Shown here piece after piece: positions 44,715 through 57,042 of a stretch of 64,000 bases of DNA (within the stretch, counting starts at the first letter, position 1; the number at the start of each line of letters is the position of its first letter). This DNA is from Perognathus longimembris pacificus (lineage: Eukaryota; Chordata; Mammalia; Rodentia; Heteromyidae): contig NC_063188.1 in NCBI RefSeq assembly GCF_023159225.1, positions 15,583,086 to 15,647,085 on the forward strand. Direction: 5' to 3'. The translations under genes were made by a program, and so were the position numbers. The notes under the pieces are model-generated. The model was not told where the DNA came from. It made no database searches and worked only from the letters and a program-made list of their open reading frames with translations.

Positions 44715-45060
44715 CTTTCTGCCACCTGCCCGTCGCGGTGATCACCGAATCCGCTGCTGCTCCTGTTCCTGAAGTGAGGGCTCGGTACGCGGTGGCGGCT
44801 GGAACCTGAGCTCGAGTGATGCCGCTCCTCGGCGCCTCGCCGCTTTAGGAAGAGGAGGTGGAGGCACCCCAGCAACCCGCCAGCTCGCCCAGCCTGGGAG
44901 GCGGTTGGGGGCGGTCCTGCCGTTGGCCCTTCCCCCGCCCAGCTGCTGGGCGGTGTCTGCAGAGCGTAGACTCCCAGCAGCGAAGAAGTGTGGCTAGAGT
45001 TTCTGGAGCCCAAGTAGGAGAGTCTCCTAGCATGCGGAGAGTAGCCCCCCGAGTTTGAGA
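44715..45060 (-). other. STK26: STK26 probable noncoding first exon (5'UTR); 5' end not determined
   Basis: Upstream of the first coding exon, a good donor (AG then GTAAAC) lies with the exon ending at 44715. Together with the acceptor at 44609-44610 it defines a 106-bp 5'UTR intron (44609-44714). The transcription start is not visible; 45060 is a nominal limit inside the CpG island. No ATG is seen on the minus strand between 44502 and about 45030, so the inferred leader lacks upstream ATGs. An alternative donor (CAG then GTGGCA) is about 10 nt upstream. RNA evidence is needed to confirm that the intron is removed. Confidence 0.5.
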
Positions 45061-45480
45061 AGCTGGGAAACCGACCGGGCCTGGGGAGAGAAAAGAAAGA
45101 GTTGGGGAGATCGGGCGATTTAGGAGGGCGTCCCACCAAGCGGCCACGTTGCAGGCAGGCAAGCGAGTGTGGAAGAGCATGCAGCCTCCCAGACGTCCGG
45201 ACTTGAGACTTGGGGAGTGTTGGAAGTTTTGCTTGGCTCCCCCACCTGGCCGAGGGTGGGGCCACAGAGAGCCGCCAAGTTGTTGGATCCCAGCTCCTTC
45301 CCGTTGTCCGGGCTCCGGAGTCACGGGCCGAACCACTGGGGAGATTCATAGCCAACTCTCCTGCTTGAGGGCTGGGTCGCCCCCAGACATGCTCCAGGCA
45401 ACTCCAACCTGAGGCTACCTCTACCTCTCACACTCTCAGTGGGAGGGCGGCCTGGCCCGGGGCTTCTCTCCCAAGTTCTG

Positions 45481-46670
45481 CACGTGGAAAAGCACCGGGA
45501 AAATTGGAAAACAGATGGTAGGTCGGCAGAAAATGAATGAGGATAATAGAGGCGAGGGAAATGAGATTGGATCATGAGCAGTAGGTCTTACTGAATCTCG
45601 CAGACACCGCCTCCCACCCCATTTTAAGTTCTATTCCTGAAAACAAACTCTTTTGAGAGTCCCCTAATAACAACTGTAACAATTATAATAGCAGTTAGAA
45701 CAATCTCATTAGGAAAGCACTTTGGGGAACACCAAAGAGGTTAATTACCTTTTAAAAAAATCTAAGTGCTTCATTAAAAAGACAATGAAGTTCCCTACCT
45801 TGCAGTTAGAAGCTTGTGCACCCAACATACTCTGTGTGGCTCCAGTAGACTATAAAAGTGACTGCTTTTTTTGTTTCTCCAAGAATAGCATCAGATTATT
45901 ATCAATAATATTATTAATGAATGTCATGGTCTTTGTGCCACGGGCCTCGAAGTACTCTCTACGTATTATCTTATTGGATCGTGTTTGACGAGAGCCTTCT
46001 GGTGTTGGACTGACTGTCCCACTTAACAAATGAAAACACATTCAACCAAGTATATAATTTAACTCAAACCTCACACAATGAAATGGTAGAGCTGAAAGTT
46101 TCCAACCAGATCCATGCAACTGGTGATCAGCTTACTAATTCTAGTACTTTATATTTTTAAAGATAATAAAGAATATATAATATTTTCCTGACTCCTAGCT
46201 CTTACCTGATGGGAGTCCCTAATTTTATCTCTATTTTCCCCCCACCCCCAGCCCAATATACACAATATGCCAGCCTAACCACAACTCTTCAGTGCCATCT
46301 ACACTTTAATGTCCACACAGATTTCCAAGGGTGTGTTCCAAGGTAGAGATTTTGATCTCACAAGTCTGGAGGACACCAAGAGTCTGCACTACGGGGGCAA
46401 GCTCCCTCCCGGGTGGTCCATATACTGATGATCCTTAGGGTCTACTCTGAGTTAGCAGGGATCTAAATCAAGCTCCAGCATTTAAGACCTACTGTAATTC
46501 ACTCCACTGAGTCTTGCTAGTTGTTCTAAAACTGCATTTGTGCTCTTGTACTTCTTTCATCTTGCTTTATGTACTGTATGTGATTTGCCCAAGATGATCC
46601 ACAGATCTGGCTTCTGTCTCTTGAAAATTATTCAGGTAGAATACTGCCTGTCTGAGACCAAGTTGTTTTT
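45481..46670. other. Upstream flank of STK26, nothing recognised
   Basis: Sequence upstream of the CpG island. No exon, RNA gene or familiar repeat was supported; the frame at 45722-45988 has no domain. Confidence 0.4.
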
Positions 46671-46674
46671 TTTC

Positions 46675-46915
46675 TTTTGTGCTGGGATTGGGACTGGAAC
46701 TCAGGGCCTTAATCATTTGTTTGGTCTTTCTTTTTTTTTTTTTTTTTTGCTGAGAGCTGGTTCTCTACCACTTAAGCAATAATACTTTTAGCTCTTAGCT
46801 GGTTAATTTGACATAAGTGTCTCGGGGATTTTTCTTTCCAGACTAGCCTCAAACTGTAAACTTTAGTTCTCAACCTCTTGAGTACCTAGGATCACAGGTG
46901 TGAACCATCAGCCTG
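46675..46915 (-). mobile_element. B1-like/Geo composite SINE
   Basis: Minus-strand: gggactggaactcagggcct, an internal T run of about 18, then ctcaaactgtaaactttagt and atcacaggtgtgaaccatca. Diverged. Confidence 0.72.
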
Positions 46916-46919
46916 TCTT

Positions 46920-47022
46920 GTTCATTGTTGTAACCCCAGAATCTAGGTACTGTGGCATATAGTAGGCCCTTAATAAATATTTATTGAATGAATGAATAAT
47001 ATTTATTGAAGGAATGAATGCA
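46920..47022 (+). mobile_element. L2 3' end
   Basis: ccccagaatctaggtactgt, catatagtaggcccttaata, aatatttattgaatgaatga is the classic L2 3' end. The terminal gaatgaat unit is locally duplicated. Confidence 0.75.
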
Positions 47023-48235
47023 TAGCCTTTGAATTCTTCACTAGCATTTACTAGGTGTACACTAGCTACTTTGTTTTATTGATACAAGGCCTAACTGCTA
47101 GGCAATGTTCTTGTTGAACCTTGAAACTGTTCACTTAACTAAGTGTTATACTCTTATTTGTTTTTGTCTCCTAGATTCTTTCTAAAAAATTTTAACTTCA
47201 CAACTATTTAAGAGCAAGTCATGTGATTTTCTAAACGACACTGCTTAGTCAAATGCCTTACCCTATTTATTTGAGTGTGCTAATACTAAATTAATCATCT
47301 GCTTATTGATAGAAATCATTTGGATTTTTACATGGGTTTCTTTGTAGGTTTGTCATTATATGTTTGTGTGTATGTTGTACATGTATGTATGCGTGGATGT
47401 GTAAAATCCTGTGAATTTGTCAGCACTTGAACACAATTCAAATTTCATGAGTACCAGGAACTTTTCTCTCTACTCTTCAGACTTCATTACTTCTCAGATT
47501 CGTAATGTATATAAAATGATAAAAGCAGTGTCCTCTGATTCCACACAGGATACCTGAATATTTTACTTCAAAGTGCAAACTCAGAACCTAATAATATAGG
47601 TTGTATATGTCTTAGCTGTAATACTGGAGACCAGAAATGTTTTATAGTTCAGAATTTTCCAGATTTGAGGTTTGCTGCATAGGTTACTTGTTGAGCATTT
47701 CTGTCATGAAATTCCAACACCTAAAACAATCCCAAATCCAAAAGGTTTTAAACAACATATTGGAGTTCAAAAAAATATTACATTTCAGAGTGCTTTGGAT
47801 GTTTCATTTTCATATTGGGGATGCTCAATCTATACATTAAAATACATTTCCACAGCTTTATGGAAAAAGTTCTTTGAGGAAAGACCATATATCATATGGT
47901 TGCTGGTAACCTCATAAGGAATAACATAGCATCTTGGATATAATTTGGTACTTGCTTGATTCATGTGAGCTCAATGGCTATGAATACTTAATAACTACAT
48001 AAATAAACATGCACAGTTTAAGCAAAACCAGTGAATTCTAAGTTAGTGTTCCTTAGTACCCCCAAAATTTACCAACTTAAATTTACCATCTGTATTTTAA
48101 ATTCCCTGATATTTATCATACTTGAACTATTAAATATTTAACTCTATCCATGTTCATAAATACTTACTAAATGGACTGGTTTACAGCAAAAGTATAGGGA
48201 GAAGAAATGGCTAAATTTAATAGGGAGAATGATAA
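47023..48235. other. Intergenic sequence, nothing recognised
   Basis: AT-rich, with no element recognised. Confidence 0.4.
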
Positions 48236-48237
48236 AT

Positions 48238-48312
48238 TGGACACAGCGGCTCATGCCTATAATCCTAGCTACTCAGGAGCCTGAGATCTCATGATCAAGG
48301 TTCAAAGCCAGC
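48238..48312 (+). mobile_element. B1-like SINE fragment
   Basis: ggctcatgcctataatccta, gagcctgagatctcatgatc, ttcaaagccagcc; then the copy stops. Confidence 0.65.
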
Positions 48313-50425
48313 CATATATACATGCTGTGTTTCACTAAATCATAGATCACATGTCCTGAACAAATGAATACAACGGCAAGAAATTGTAGGCTTTTATTAT
48401 CCACTCCCACTCCTCCTCATACACAACAGACATTTGAATGTTTGACTTCAGAGTAATATTGAACAGAAAATAACTTTAAGGAAGAAATTGATTGGTTGAA
48501 ACAAATAGTCTCTGAGTATGTTCTAATGTATCAGGTATTACCTAAGAGCCTTCAAATATGTTAAGTCATCAAGATAAATGTGACCACTTGCTCTACTTTA
48601 GAGAATGTAGGGGTTGGGGTTCACATTTTAGACTTCCACATTTTAAGCTTAATGATTATATTGAAATACAAATAATGTGTAAAATATAATGGCAAATTAA
48701 TGCAATTATCTGAATTTCATTCTATTATTGGAATATTTCAAATGAAGGGAAATTATCTGGGTAATTCTAGAGTTATACTATCCAATAATAGGAATATCTT
48801 GACTCTGACTCTGTGCTGATACCTGGAACTATAACATTTGAGGATTTTTTTTTAAATAAAAGCACATGTGGTACCTCCAATCTGTACTCTCTGTGGGTAT
48901 CAAATTGGAAACTGTAAACTAATAGCTCTTGCAGATGTTGTATCCTTGCTATTATCCCAGCAAAGCATGTCCAGCAAAAAAAAAAAAAACAAAAAAAACC
49001 CCACAATTCTATTAAATCAATTCTTGGTCAGGGAACATTAAATCTGTGTAATTGCTGAATTCTCTGGAATAACTTTGTACCTTTTGAGGTTTGCATGATA
49101 CTCTACTGCAGTGTCATTCATAACAGAAACTATAATATCTACAACTGCACAACTGAACTTTCTCACGAGCTTTACTTCCTGACCCTACTGAGGGGAATAC
49201 AACAGCAGAGGAGGTGGGAGGTAGCAGATGCTGCTTAAGCAGTTTCCTGCTTATAGCAAGCCTTTACATATACACGTCCTTGCTTTGCAATGACTGCATT
49301 TAGGCATCGAAAGACCGAAGCTCCTAATTTCTTGCTGACACCAATTGGTTCCCCAGTGGAGAGGCACATATGTGCCCTGGGCAATCGTGCACAAATGTAG
49401 AGCTATGAGACAACAGCTAGCATGGTCCCGGCTCCTTTTCTGGTTCCAGGGATGCTTGCTTGCCTGGACGCTGTGACAATTACCCTGCTAACCTTCAGTT
49501 GTGCTCAAGGCCTTCCCAGCCTGAGCCTACATGGGCTCCTGATCTCACCTTCCTTGCTGTGGAAAAAAGCACTGCTTACTGCACCAGTCGACCCATAATG
49601 ACAGTTTTGTCTTGCTACATGGGTAAGTGAAGAAACTTTCTTTGGGGCAGCAGCTTGAAGGGCGTTGCTCTGGAGAGCTTTGAGAGACTGACTTAGTTCT
49701 TTGTGATGAGCTCAGGTCACCGGTCTGGCTTCCCTGGGGTGTAGTTTTGAATCACAGGAGAGCCTTTTCTTGGGTTACCATGAAATGATGCTTTCCCACC
49801 CATCTAGGTGCTATTTTTTTCCCAACTGACTTGACTTAAAAAAAATGTCTTCAATTGACCACTTGTTCTTTCATTCACAGGCTTCTTGAGAGCACAGTTC
49901 TAGTTAAAGGTGACAGTTTAAAACAGGAAAAATAAACTGGCCGTTGAGACCAAATAGGAAGTGACTGTGCCATCAGCTCACACTGAGGAAAAGGAAGTTG
50001 GTGCCAGGACCTCTAAGAAAGGCAGTTGTGTAAAATGACCACCCTTCAACAGGCTCGAGCTGAGCTCTGTCCCCCTGTGCGAAGGTTTCCATAGTTGATA
50101 CTGCTGTGCCCTAGAGAACGGGAACATAGTAAAGGAATGACAAGCACTCCTTGCAGGACTATTATCAGGGACTACCAGAAATTTCTGGGGGCAGAAATTC
50201 AACATTGTAAACAAGTAAAGCTCACATCCTGCTCCCTTCTCCTGGGCTGTATTATATTTTAAGATTAGTTAGCATTCAGTATGTTGTTTGATGAGGTCCC
50301 TCGCGATAATTCAAATGTACATTGTAGCAAATTTTTGCTGAGACACACAAGACAGAATGTCTTCTCTGTGCTGTATCTCTTTAAGCTACACTATCTTTCC
50401 TTTTTTTCTTTTCCTATCTATGCCA
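48313..50425. other. Intergenic sequence without recognised repeats
   Basis: Includes a more GC-balanced part (49150-49800) with an exon-like donor at about 49622 (catgg then GTAAGTGAAG). No coding frame is supported. Confidence 0.4.
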
Positions 50426-50892
50426 GCCCTTTCTTTCTCACAATGCTAGGCATTGGCCTTAGTGCTGGGAACGCAAAGAAAGGCAAGGAGTTCGCTCTCT
50501 CCTAGGATAACTCCTTGAACAGCAAGGAACATTCAGGATAATAAGAGATTATAGTAGCAGACTATTAAGAACATTCCCACAGCAAACACCCAGAGAGAAG
50601 TTCATTTTAACTGTGTAGGTCCTGGAAAGCTTTCTAGAAGAAGTGGTATTGGCCTAAGCCTTGAAAGGTGAGTAGTAGACAGGTACAGAACTGAGGAAAC
50701 AGACAAGAAAAGCCATTCCAAAAGAAGGAACAGCATGAACTAATACCTACAACTGGGCATGTGGATTGGCTTTCTCCTATGACCCAGTTCAAATATTCGA
50801 TTCTGCTGTCTTTACACGTCCCAACTGTGTAGGTTTCAAATGCGGAAAGGTCACTTTTATTTTACTTTTTAAATTCTTAACATAAAGTAGTG

Positions 50893-51105
50893 GGGCACCA
50901 ATAGCTCACATCTTTAATCCTAGCTTCTGAGGAGGTCTGGGGATCGTAGTTTGAAGCCAGCCCAGGCAGGAAGGGCCGTGTGACTCTTATTTCCACTTAA
51001 CCAGCAAAAATGCCAGAAGTGGAGCTATGATTCAAGAGGTAGTGGAAAAGGCTAAAGAACAGCCCCTAGGCCCTGAGTTCAAACCACAGTACCAGCACAC
51101 ACACA
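50893..51105 (+). mobile_element. B1-like/Geo composite SINE
   Basis: ggcaccaatagctcacatct ... gccagaagtggagctatgat ... ccctgagttcaaaccacagt. Confidence 0.82.
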
Positions 51106-51506
51106 CAAAAATCTTTCTTAATAAAAAAAATAATAGTATGTACTATTGGTTAAGAAAAACTAGCTTAGAGAAATTCCATGGTTTCTTTAAGGAATGATAG
51201 CAGTTTATGTTTGAACAGGCATAATCCATTAAGCATGCTAGCAATGAGGCTAGCAGGTAAGTGAAGGGCACACTTTTGAGTCTTGTATGCTAATCTGAAG
51301 AATTCAGAATTGATCCCATAGGCTCCTATAAGTTCCACAAGGTTTTGAAACAGAAGAATCTGAGCTAGATATCCATTGCCATTTCTTGGTTTTCTAAAGA
51401 AAACACTGTTTGACCCAGAAAGACTCAATAGGATATGGGAGAGACTGGAAACAGAGGGCCCCCATGAAGAGCCTGTCAGGAGAAACATCATACAAGTACA
51501 GAAGAG

Positions 51507-51716
51507 GAAACTGGGCACTGGTGGCTCACACCTCTGACCCTAGCTACTCAAGAGGCTGGGAGCTGAGAATCACAACGCAAAGCTAGAAAGCAAAAAAGCC
51601 CGAGAGACTTATCTCCAATAAAATCTACCCAGAAAAAGCTAGAAGTGGCGATGTGACTCAAGTGATACAGTGCCAGCCCTAGGACCAGCACACACACACA
51701 CACACACACACACACT
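51507..51716 (+). mobile_element. B1-like/Geo composite SINE with short (CA)n tail
   Basis: ctgggcactggtggctcaca ... agctagaagtggcgatgtga; the distal Geo part is missing and (CA)13 or so follows gaccagca. The flanks share tacagaagaggnaa (about 51496-51509 and 51718-51731), a probable target duplication. Confidence 0.82.
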
Positions 51717-52049
51717 CTACAGAAGAGGGAATTAACTGAACTCATAGCTGTGACAATGAAGAGGAGGGTACAGACTGCAGAAACAATTTGAGGGTGGAAT
51801 CAACAGCAATCAATTGATTGGATGTAGACAGGACAAGAGGGAGACATTTCAGTGCCAGAGACTTCTAGCTTAGGAAACCAGGCAAGTGATGCCGGGAACT
51901 CTAGGAGGACTGGAGTGGGGAAAAAGATAAGGCATCCATACTGACTAACCAGAGTTTGAGGTCCTGTATGATAGCTAAATGGACAGGTCCAGAAGGCAGT
52001 TGAGAAGAGCAAGAGGTCATATTACAAATATAGATTTAACAACTGCCAG

Positions 52050-53395
52050 GATAAATCCTTTGTAACTTCATGGCAAGGTGTCCATAAAGGACATTAAAAA
52101 ATAGAACCCAAGTTCACTTCTCACTTAGGAAGCCACTTAATGAATAATTAGCCAGTCACATGCTGTTGGCCTCATATCTATCTGCACAGTGTAACCCATC
52201 GTCTTCAAAATAGTGATGGTTAATCTCATACCCGTAAGATTATAGTACTATTTCTTCTGTATACTTGCATGCATAAATTGCATGATAATGATAGTAAACA
52301 AAGGAGCAGGGTATTGGATAGAAGTGATGTAGAGATCTGAATGCTTTGTTGCCAGTTTTCTGGGATGGTTTTCTTGTGTGCAACTGTAAAATAGATTATT
52401 GTACACCAGAACAGTTTGTATTATATTTCTCCTCCTACACGCAAAAGAAAATGAGGTGGGAGATGACATGCATGCCTGGTTTCATGAAGCCAAGTTAGTG
52501 TCTTCTACAATGGAAAGAAAAACAGGAACAATTTATTGCGATCTAAAGCACAGATTACTGGCAAAATCATGATACTTGCCGGCTGTGCGAGTGCACCATG
52601 ACTTTAGTTAATATTTCTACTTTTTTTTTCCAGAATCTTCCATACTGTTCTGGTTCTTTCACTCTTCCTGTGGTATTGACCGTTTGTAAATCTTTATATA
52701 TCCCTATAGTTTACCATCTGTTAAGGTAAGCAGTCCAATGGCTAAATGCCAACTTGAAATTAACATAGATAAATCATGCTTTCCACATAAATTGTGAAAA
52801 TAAGGGGAGGCATTTACAGTATGAGCTCATGAAAGCAGATACAAATAGGTTATGTTTTAAATGCTTTGTACACTGCATTTTTATTATGTGTTTGGGTTTT
52901 TCTCGGGTGTTATAAAAAACTGAAATATTTCAGCTCTTAAATTTTCATGTTTCTTATGTATCTGACAATATACAGATTCCTGCTATGCAAATATAGAGAA
53001 ACGAATAGATGTTTCCTATATTGTGAAGGATAGACTGAGTTCATGAAATGTAGTTTTCAAACCAATACATTTTTTTCCAGACTCTAAAAGCATAGAAAGG
53101 TTATTGCTGTATGGAAAGGTCATTTGTATGAACAACAACATAAAAAAAAAACTGTGTCTGTGTTGTAAAATGCTGGAGTTATTGAACATAATTCCTAGTT
53201 TAAAAAATACAGTATTCAGAGTGAGAATGCCTAACAGAAAGTTTCATTCACCCTCCTTTAGATTGGATTTGCACCTAGTAAGTCAAGTTTAAAGTAATTC
53301 TTTCATTCTCCATTTAAAAGCAGAAGTCCAAGTCAAACCAGAGTTATTGTAGATGAAGGAATTAGTTATGATAGTTCTGATAGCATGTTTTGAGT
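52050..53395. other. Intergenic sequence, nothing recognised
   Basis: AT-rich, with no element recognised. Confidence 0.4.
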
Positions 53396-53399
53396 TTAT

Positions 53400-53548
53400 A
53401 TCCATTTATATCCATTCCCATTGCATCCTCACCACAAATCCAAGAGCTAAGTACTATTATTATAGCACTGTCATTTTATAGATGAAGAAACTAAAGCACA
53501 ACAAGCAAACTAAACTACTGGTCCAAGGTCAGGTTGCTAGATGAAATA
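53400..53548 (-). mobile_element. MIR SINE
   Basis: Minus-strand MIR wording: gcatcctcaccacaaatcc, gtactattattatagcactg, attttatagatgaagaaact, tggtccaaggtcaggttgct. Confidence 0.8.
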
Positions 53549-53661
53549 TACAATGACAGTTCAACTTACATTTTTGATAAATAATATGTCATTCTTCAGG
53601 TGACAGATTTATCTGAAAAGTTACTTTTGTATGACATTTGAATTGAACTGGCTGGTCTATA

Positions 53662-53900
53662 TATATTTTGTACCAGTCCTGGGGCTTGCTTGAACTAAAG
53701 GTCCGGTGGTTGTCCATGAGCTTTTTTGTTCAAAGATAGCATACTACCACTTGAGCCAGAGCTCCACATCTGGCTTTTTGTGGTTAATGGGCGAGGAGAG
53801 TCTCACGGACTTTCCTGCCCAGCTAGCTTCCGACCACTATCCTCAGATCTCAGCCTCCCAAGTACCTAGGATTATGGGTGTGAGCCACCACACTCAACAG
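53662..53900 (-). mobile_element. B1-like/Geo composite SINE
   Basis: Minus-strand: accagtcctggggcttgc ... gaccactatcctcagatctc ... gtgagccaccacactcaac. Confidence 0.85.
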
Positions 53901-53954
53901 ATCTATATTTTTGTTTTAAAATCCGTTTTATAAGCCAAGGTCATATATTTGTTA

Positions 53955-54040
53955 TAAGAAACAAAGCCAGACTTTGAACCCATAGAGTTGGCATCAAAAT
54001 TCATGCTTTTCATCACTACACTTACACTGATTATAAGGCC
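53955..54040 (-). mobile_element. MIR fragment
   Basis: aaagccagactttgaaccca ... catgcttttcatcactacac resembles the other end of a minus-strand MIR and may continue the copy at 53400. Confidence 0.5.
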
Positions 54041-54404
54041 TGGACAGGAGAGTGCTATGTTATCACAATCTGGAGTAGCACAAGCAATCCTAACTAGTAG
54101 ATAAGCCACCATGAGTCTCTGAGAGCTTTGAATTTATTTTCATTTATCTAATCATTAATATCATTTGAGCACAGAATTATTAGTTGTATAAAGTTTTATT
54201 CTCTAAATGATAAAATTTATGATATCTTCGAACTGATTTTTCCTTCACTCCTATCTGATGGAGAGATTAAGGAAAACATATGTAAGGGTCAGCTGTATTG
54301 AGAGGAATGTACTGACCAGTACAGTTGTTCAAGATGTATTTCTTTCCCACCACAAAGCAGTTTTGTATTGTTTATAACAAATAAGTGCTTTTAGTCAGAA
54401 AGGC

Positions 54405-54860
54405 CTTTTTAATTTCTATAATATATAGCATATAATTCATACTATATAGATAATATATACAATATATTATATATGTAACATATGTAATACATAACATATC
54501 GTAGACATACATATATAAAATTAGGGGGAGGGGGAAATGAGGGAGGAGGTAACAAGTTGAACAAGAAATGTACCTACTGCCTTATGTATGAAACTGTAAC
54601 CCCTCTGCACATCACTTTGACAGTAAGTAGATAATTATTCAGAAAAAAATTATATAAAATACATACTATATACATTATATCTTAATATATTGTATGAATA
54701 TATGCTATAGATTATAATTCATAATAATGTGTGGAATATATGTTATAGATTATATATTTTATATAGTTCTAGTATAATATATAATTGTTAATATAATTAA
54801 CATGTAATATATTATATATTACGGTATATAATATATAGAGACGATATTCTCTATATAAAA
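54405..54860. repeat. (TA)-rich region holding an L1 3' end
   Basis: Degenerate ATAT repeats on both sides of an L1 3' end at about 54520-54650 (gggaaatgagggaggaggta, acaagaaatgtacctactgc, tgtaacccctctgcacatca). Confidence 0.75.
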
Positions 54861-54944
54861 TATATTTTAAAATATACATTTACAGACATTCTTTTCTTGG
54901 AGTATTTTAACTCTAAATCAGGCAATAAGACATTCATTTTAGAG

Positions 54945-55112
54945 ACAGTACAATTTAATGGGAGGAACATGAAAAACTTTGGTGTCTGATGGACCTTATT
55001 AACTGTGTGTGGACTTATTAGCTGTGACGGCACTACCTCTTATTTACGTCTAAAATGGAGATTATTAATATCTACCTCAAATCCTGATGGTGAATATTAA
55101 AAAAGATATAAA
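54945..55112 (+). mobile_element. MIR SINE
   Basis: acttattagctgtgacgg, ctaaaatggagattattaat, ctacctcaaatcctgatggt. Confidence 0.7.
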
Positions 55113-55189
55113 TCCATGAAGTTAAGGCCAAATAAAAAATTGTTGGATTCGACAACATCTTGCTGCTGAGAACATTCTCTTCTGAGAGG

Positions 55190-55345
55190 TGTATGTAGTG
55201 TACTAGTTAGGAACACAGACCTTGGAGCCAAACTACATAGGACCAAATCCTATTTTTGTCCACACACTAGCTCTGTGATTTTCTGCAAGATAATTTTCTT
55301 GTAAATATATGTATCTGATCAAGCTGATTTAAAGGCTTAAATGAG
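55190..55345 (+). mobile_element. MIR SINE
   Basis: gtactagttaggaacacaga, ccttggagccaaactacata, cactagctctgtgattttct. Confidence 0.75.
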
Positions 55346-55602
55346 TTGTTTTTCCCCCTCTGAAGTTTCGTTGAAGTATAAGGTAACCACTGCAACATCT
55401 TGTGAGCAACAGCTCAATGACTTCTCACCAAGTTGATCTAGTCATGTATTTCTTACCCAGGATAAGAAAAAGCACACTACCTGAACTAGGTATTGATTCA
55501 GTCATCCCCTCCTCCAGTCCAAAGGTATGCACTTCCTTATCTCCCAACGCTGGCTGAAGATTCTCGTTGCTCACAGTTGAACTTTCCATGAGGATCTACA
55601 CG

Positions 55603-55652
55603 AAGTGCTTAGAACAGTGCCTGGCACGTAGTAAACACTAGATAAGTTTGAC
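55603..55652 (+). mobile_element. MIR 3' end
   Basis: agtgcttagaacagtgcctg and gcacgtagtaaacactagat are the MIR 3' signature. It could be the end of the copy at 55190, split by unrecognised DNA. Confidence 0.7.
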
Positions 55653-55929
55653 AATGTGATTTTGATAAGAAGAAAGTAGGTGTGTCTTAGTGATAGAATT
55701 CTTAAACAGAAGAGTAAAATAAAAAGCAAAGTTGTGAGGTAAAAACATATGACAACAAACTTAAATGGAAGAAGCCAATTTTTATAAATTGGAGTTCTTG
55801 GAGACATTTTTTTCCATGAATTGTATCTATTGTATATTTCCATGGGAAGAAATTTTCTGCCATTTGAGATATCAGAAAGAAATGAACTCTCAAACATTTC
55901 AGCAAATGCAGAATTAGATTGTTACTGAA

Positions 55930-56194
55930 ATGTGTGTGTATCTGTGTGTGTGTGTGCACGTCTGTGTGTGTGTTGTCTGTGCAATGTACACTGAGACTTG
56001 AACTCAAGGCTTCATGCTCTCACCTGCCTTATTTTACATACCACCATCACACTTGCACTTCAAGCTTTTCCTGGTTAATTGGTGATAAATGTCTCTGACT
56101 TTTCTGCCTAGACTGCCTTTGAACTGCCGTCCTCAGATGTCAGCCTCCTGAGTAGCTAAGATTACAGGTGTGAGCCACTAGAGCTGGGGTTCAA

Positions 56195-56240
<46 letters not shown>
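55930..56240 (-). mobile_element. B1-like/Geo composite SINE between (GT)n arrays
   Basis: (TGTG)n at about 55930-55975 forms the tail side of a minus-strand composite SINE (acttgaactcaaggcttcat ... attacaggtgtgagccacta, 55990-56190). A second (GT)n follows at 56198-56240. Confidence 0.8.
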
Positions 56241-56241
<1 letters not shown>

Positions 56242-56335
56242 GATACTGGACTTGCACTAAGGGCTTCATTCTCTCACTTGGCTTTTTCATTCAAGGTTGG
56301 CACTCTGCCATTTGAGCTACATCTCCACTTCCCTG
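56241..56335 (-). mobile_element. SINE fragment (Geo-like)
   Basis: gatactggacttgcactaag, ttggcactctgccatttgag, catctccacttcc. The (GT)n at 56198-56240 would be its tail. Confidence 0.6.
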
Positions 56336-56954
56336 AACTTGTTAAAAGATAAATACAGGAAAAATTGAGCTGGACAGAAACCTTTCTAGGCCTCCGTTTC
56401 CTTAGTAATAACATGAAGAGAATTAAGCCATCTGTAAGATGTTTTCTAGCACTTACATTTCATGGTTTTGTGAAAATATATTTTTAAAAGCAAAATCTGA
56501 GAATCTCAGAACCATTATTTTAGAGTCAAATAATAAATGTAAAGTCACGGTAAACATGGCCTTTTAGAAAGAAGGCAGGGTAGGGGCACGGGGTTCTGTG
56601 AGTAAAGTCATGTCTGCCTAATATATTAGGACTCCTCAAGGGAGTAAATAACATAGGGACAGAAGAAACATTTTACAAAGACTTTTAAAAAGCCTTTGAC
56701 AAGCTTCCATGTTGTTGACTTTTTGCTGTTAACTGTGTCCCTTTGGGAGTTGGGGGAATATTTTTCTATGAAAGGTAAGCTAATTGTTACAGAGTTGATT
56801 AAAGCATAGGAAAATATGGGTGCTTCTTTGGATGGAGGAACGTCAACACTGAGATTCCCAAAGGCCTCAATTTATTGCAGGTTATAAACGATGTACAATA
56901 AGGTAAACATGATAGCATTTCTGTATGTATAGCTGGCACTAAGCTACTCTCAAT

Positions 56955-57042
56955 AGTGAACCCAAGCTAGTCTTGAACTTGCAATCATCCTGCCTCTGCC
57001 TCCTGAGTATTGAAATTAGAAGCATACACTACCACGCCTATT
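56955..57042 (-). mobile_element. B1-like SINE
   Basis: ccaagctagtcttgaacttg, catcctgcctctgcctcctg, taccacgcct. Confidence 0.65.

Larger units (their letters stand above)
44180..45480 (-). promoter_or_regulatory. STK26: CpG-island promoter of STK26
   Basis: About 1.3 kb of GC-rich, CpG-rich sequence covers the STK26 first exons, in strong contrast to the AT-rich surroundings, and contains no recognisable SINE. GC-box-like runs (for example gggggcgg near 44907-44914, cccccgccc near 44932-44940), a perfect 9-bp dyad with a 1-base loop (44935-44953), and CACGTG E-boxes at 44425-44430 and 45481-45486 are seen. No TATA box is evident, which fits a dispersed housekeeping-type promoter. Long open frames on both strands here (up to about 210 codons) are expected in GC-rich DNA and are not taken as genes. 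Confidence 0.8.
50430..52045 (+). mobile_element. Ancient interspersed repeat, split by two SINEs
   Basis: Order of signatures: caatgctaggcattggcctt ... ctttctagaagaagtggtat ... cctaagccttgaaaggtga ... gattggatgtagacaggaca ... ccagaaggcagttgagaaga. I recognise this order as a long pan-mammalian repeat but am not sure of its family name. Interrupted at 50893-51105 and 51507-51716. Confidence 0.5.

Noticed and set aside
44323..44745. Extended STK26 amino terminus (81 codons before MAHSPV)
   Set aside because: The upstream frame starts at GTG, not ATG, and runs through an inferred intron. MAHSPVAVQVPGMQ is the known STK26 start.
44711..45355. 214-codon minus-strand open frame in the CpG island, and overlapping frames on both strands
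   Set aside because: GC-rich DNA has few stop codons. No domain is visible, frames overlap on several strands, and the region is the STK26 promoter and 5'UTR.
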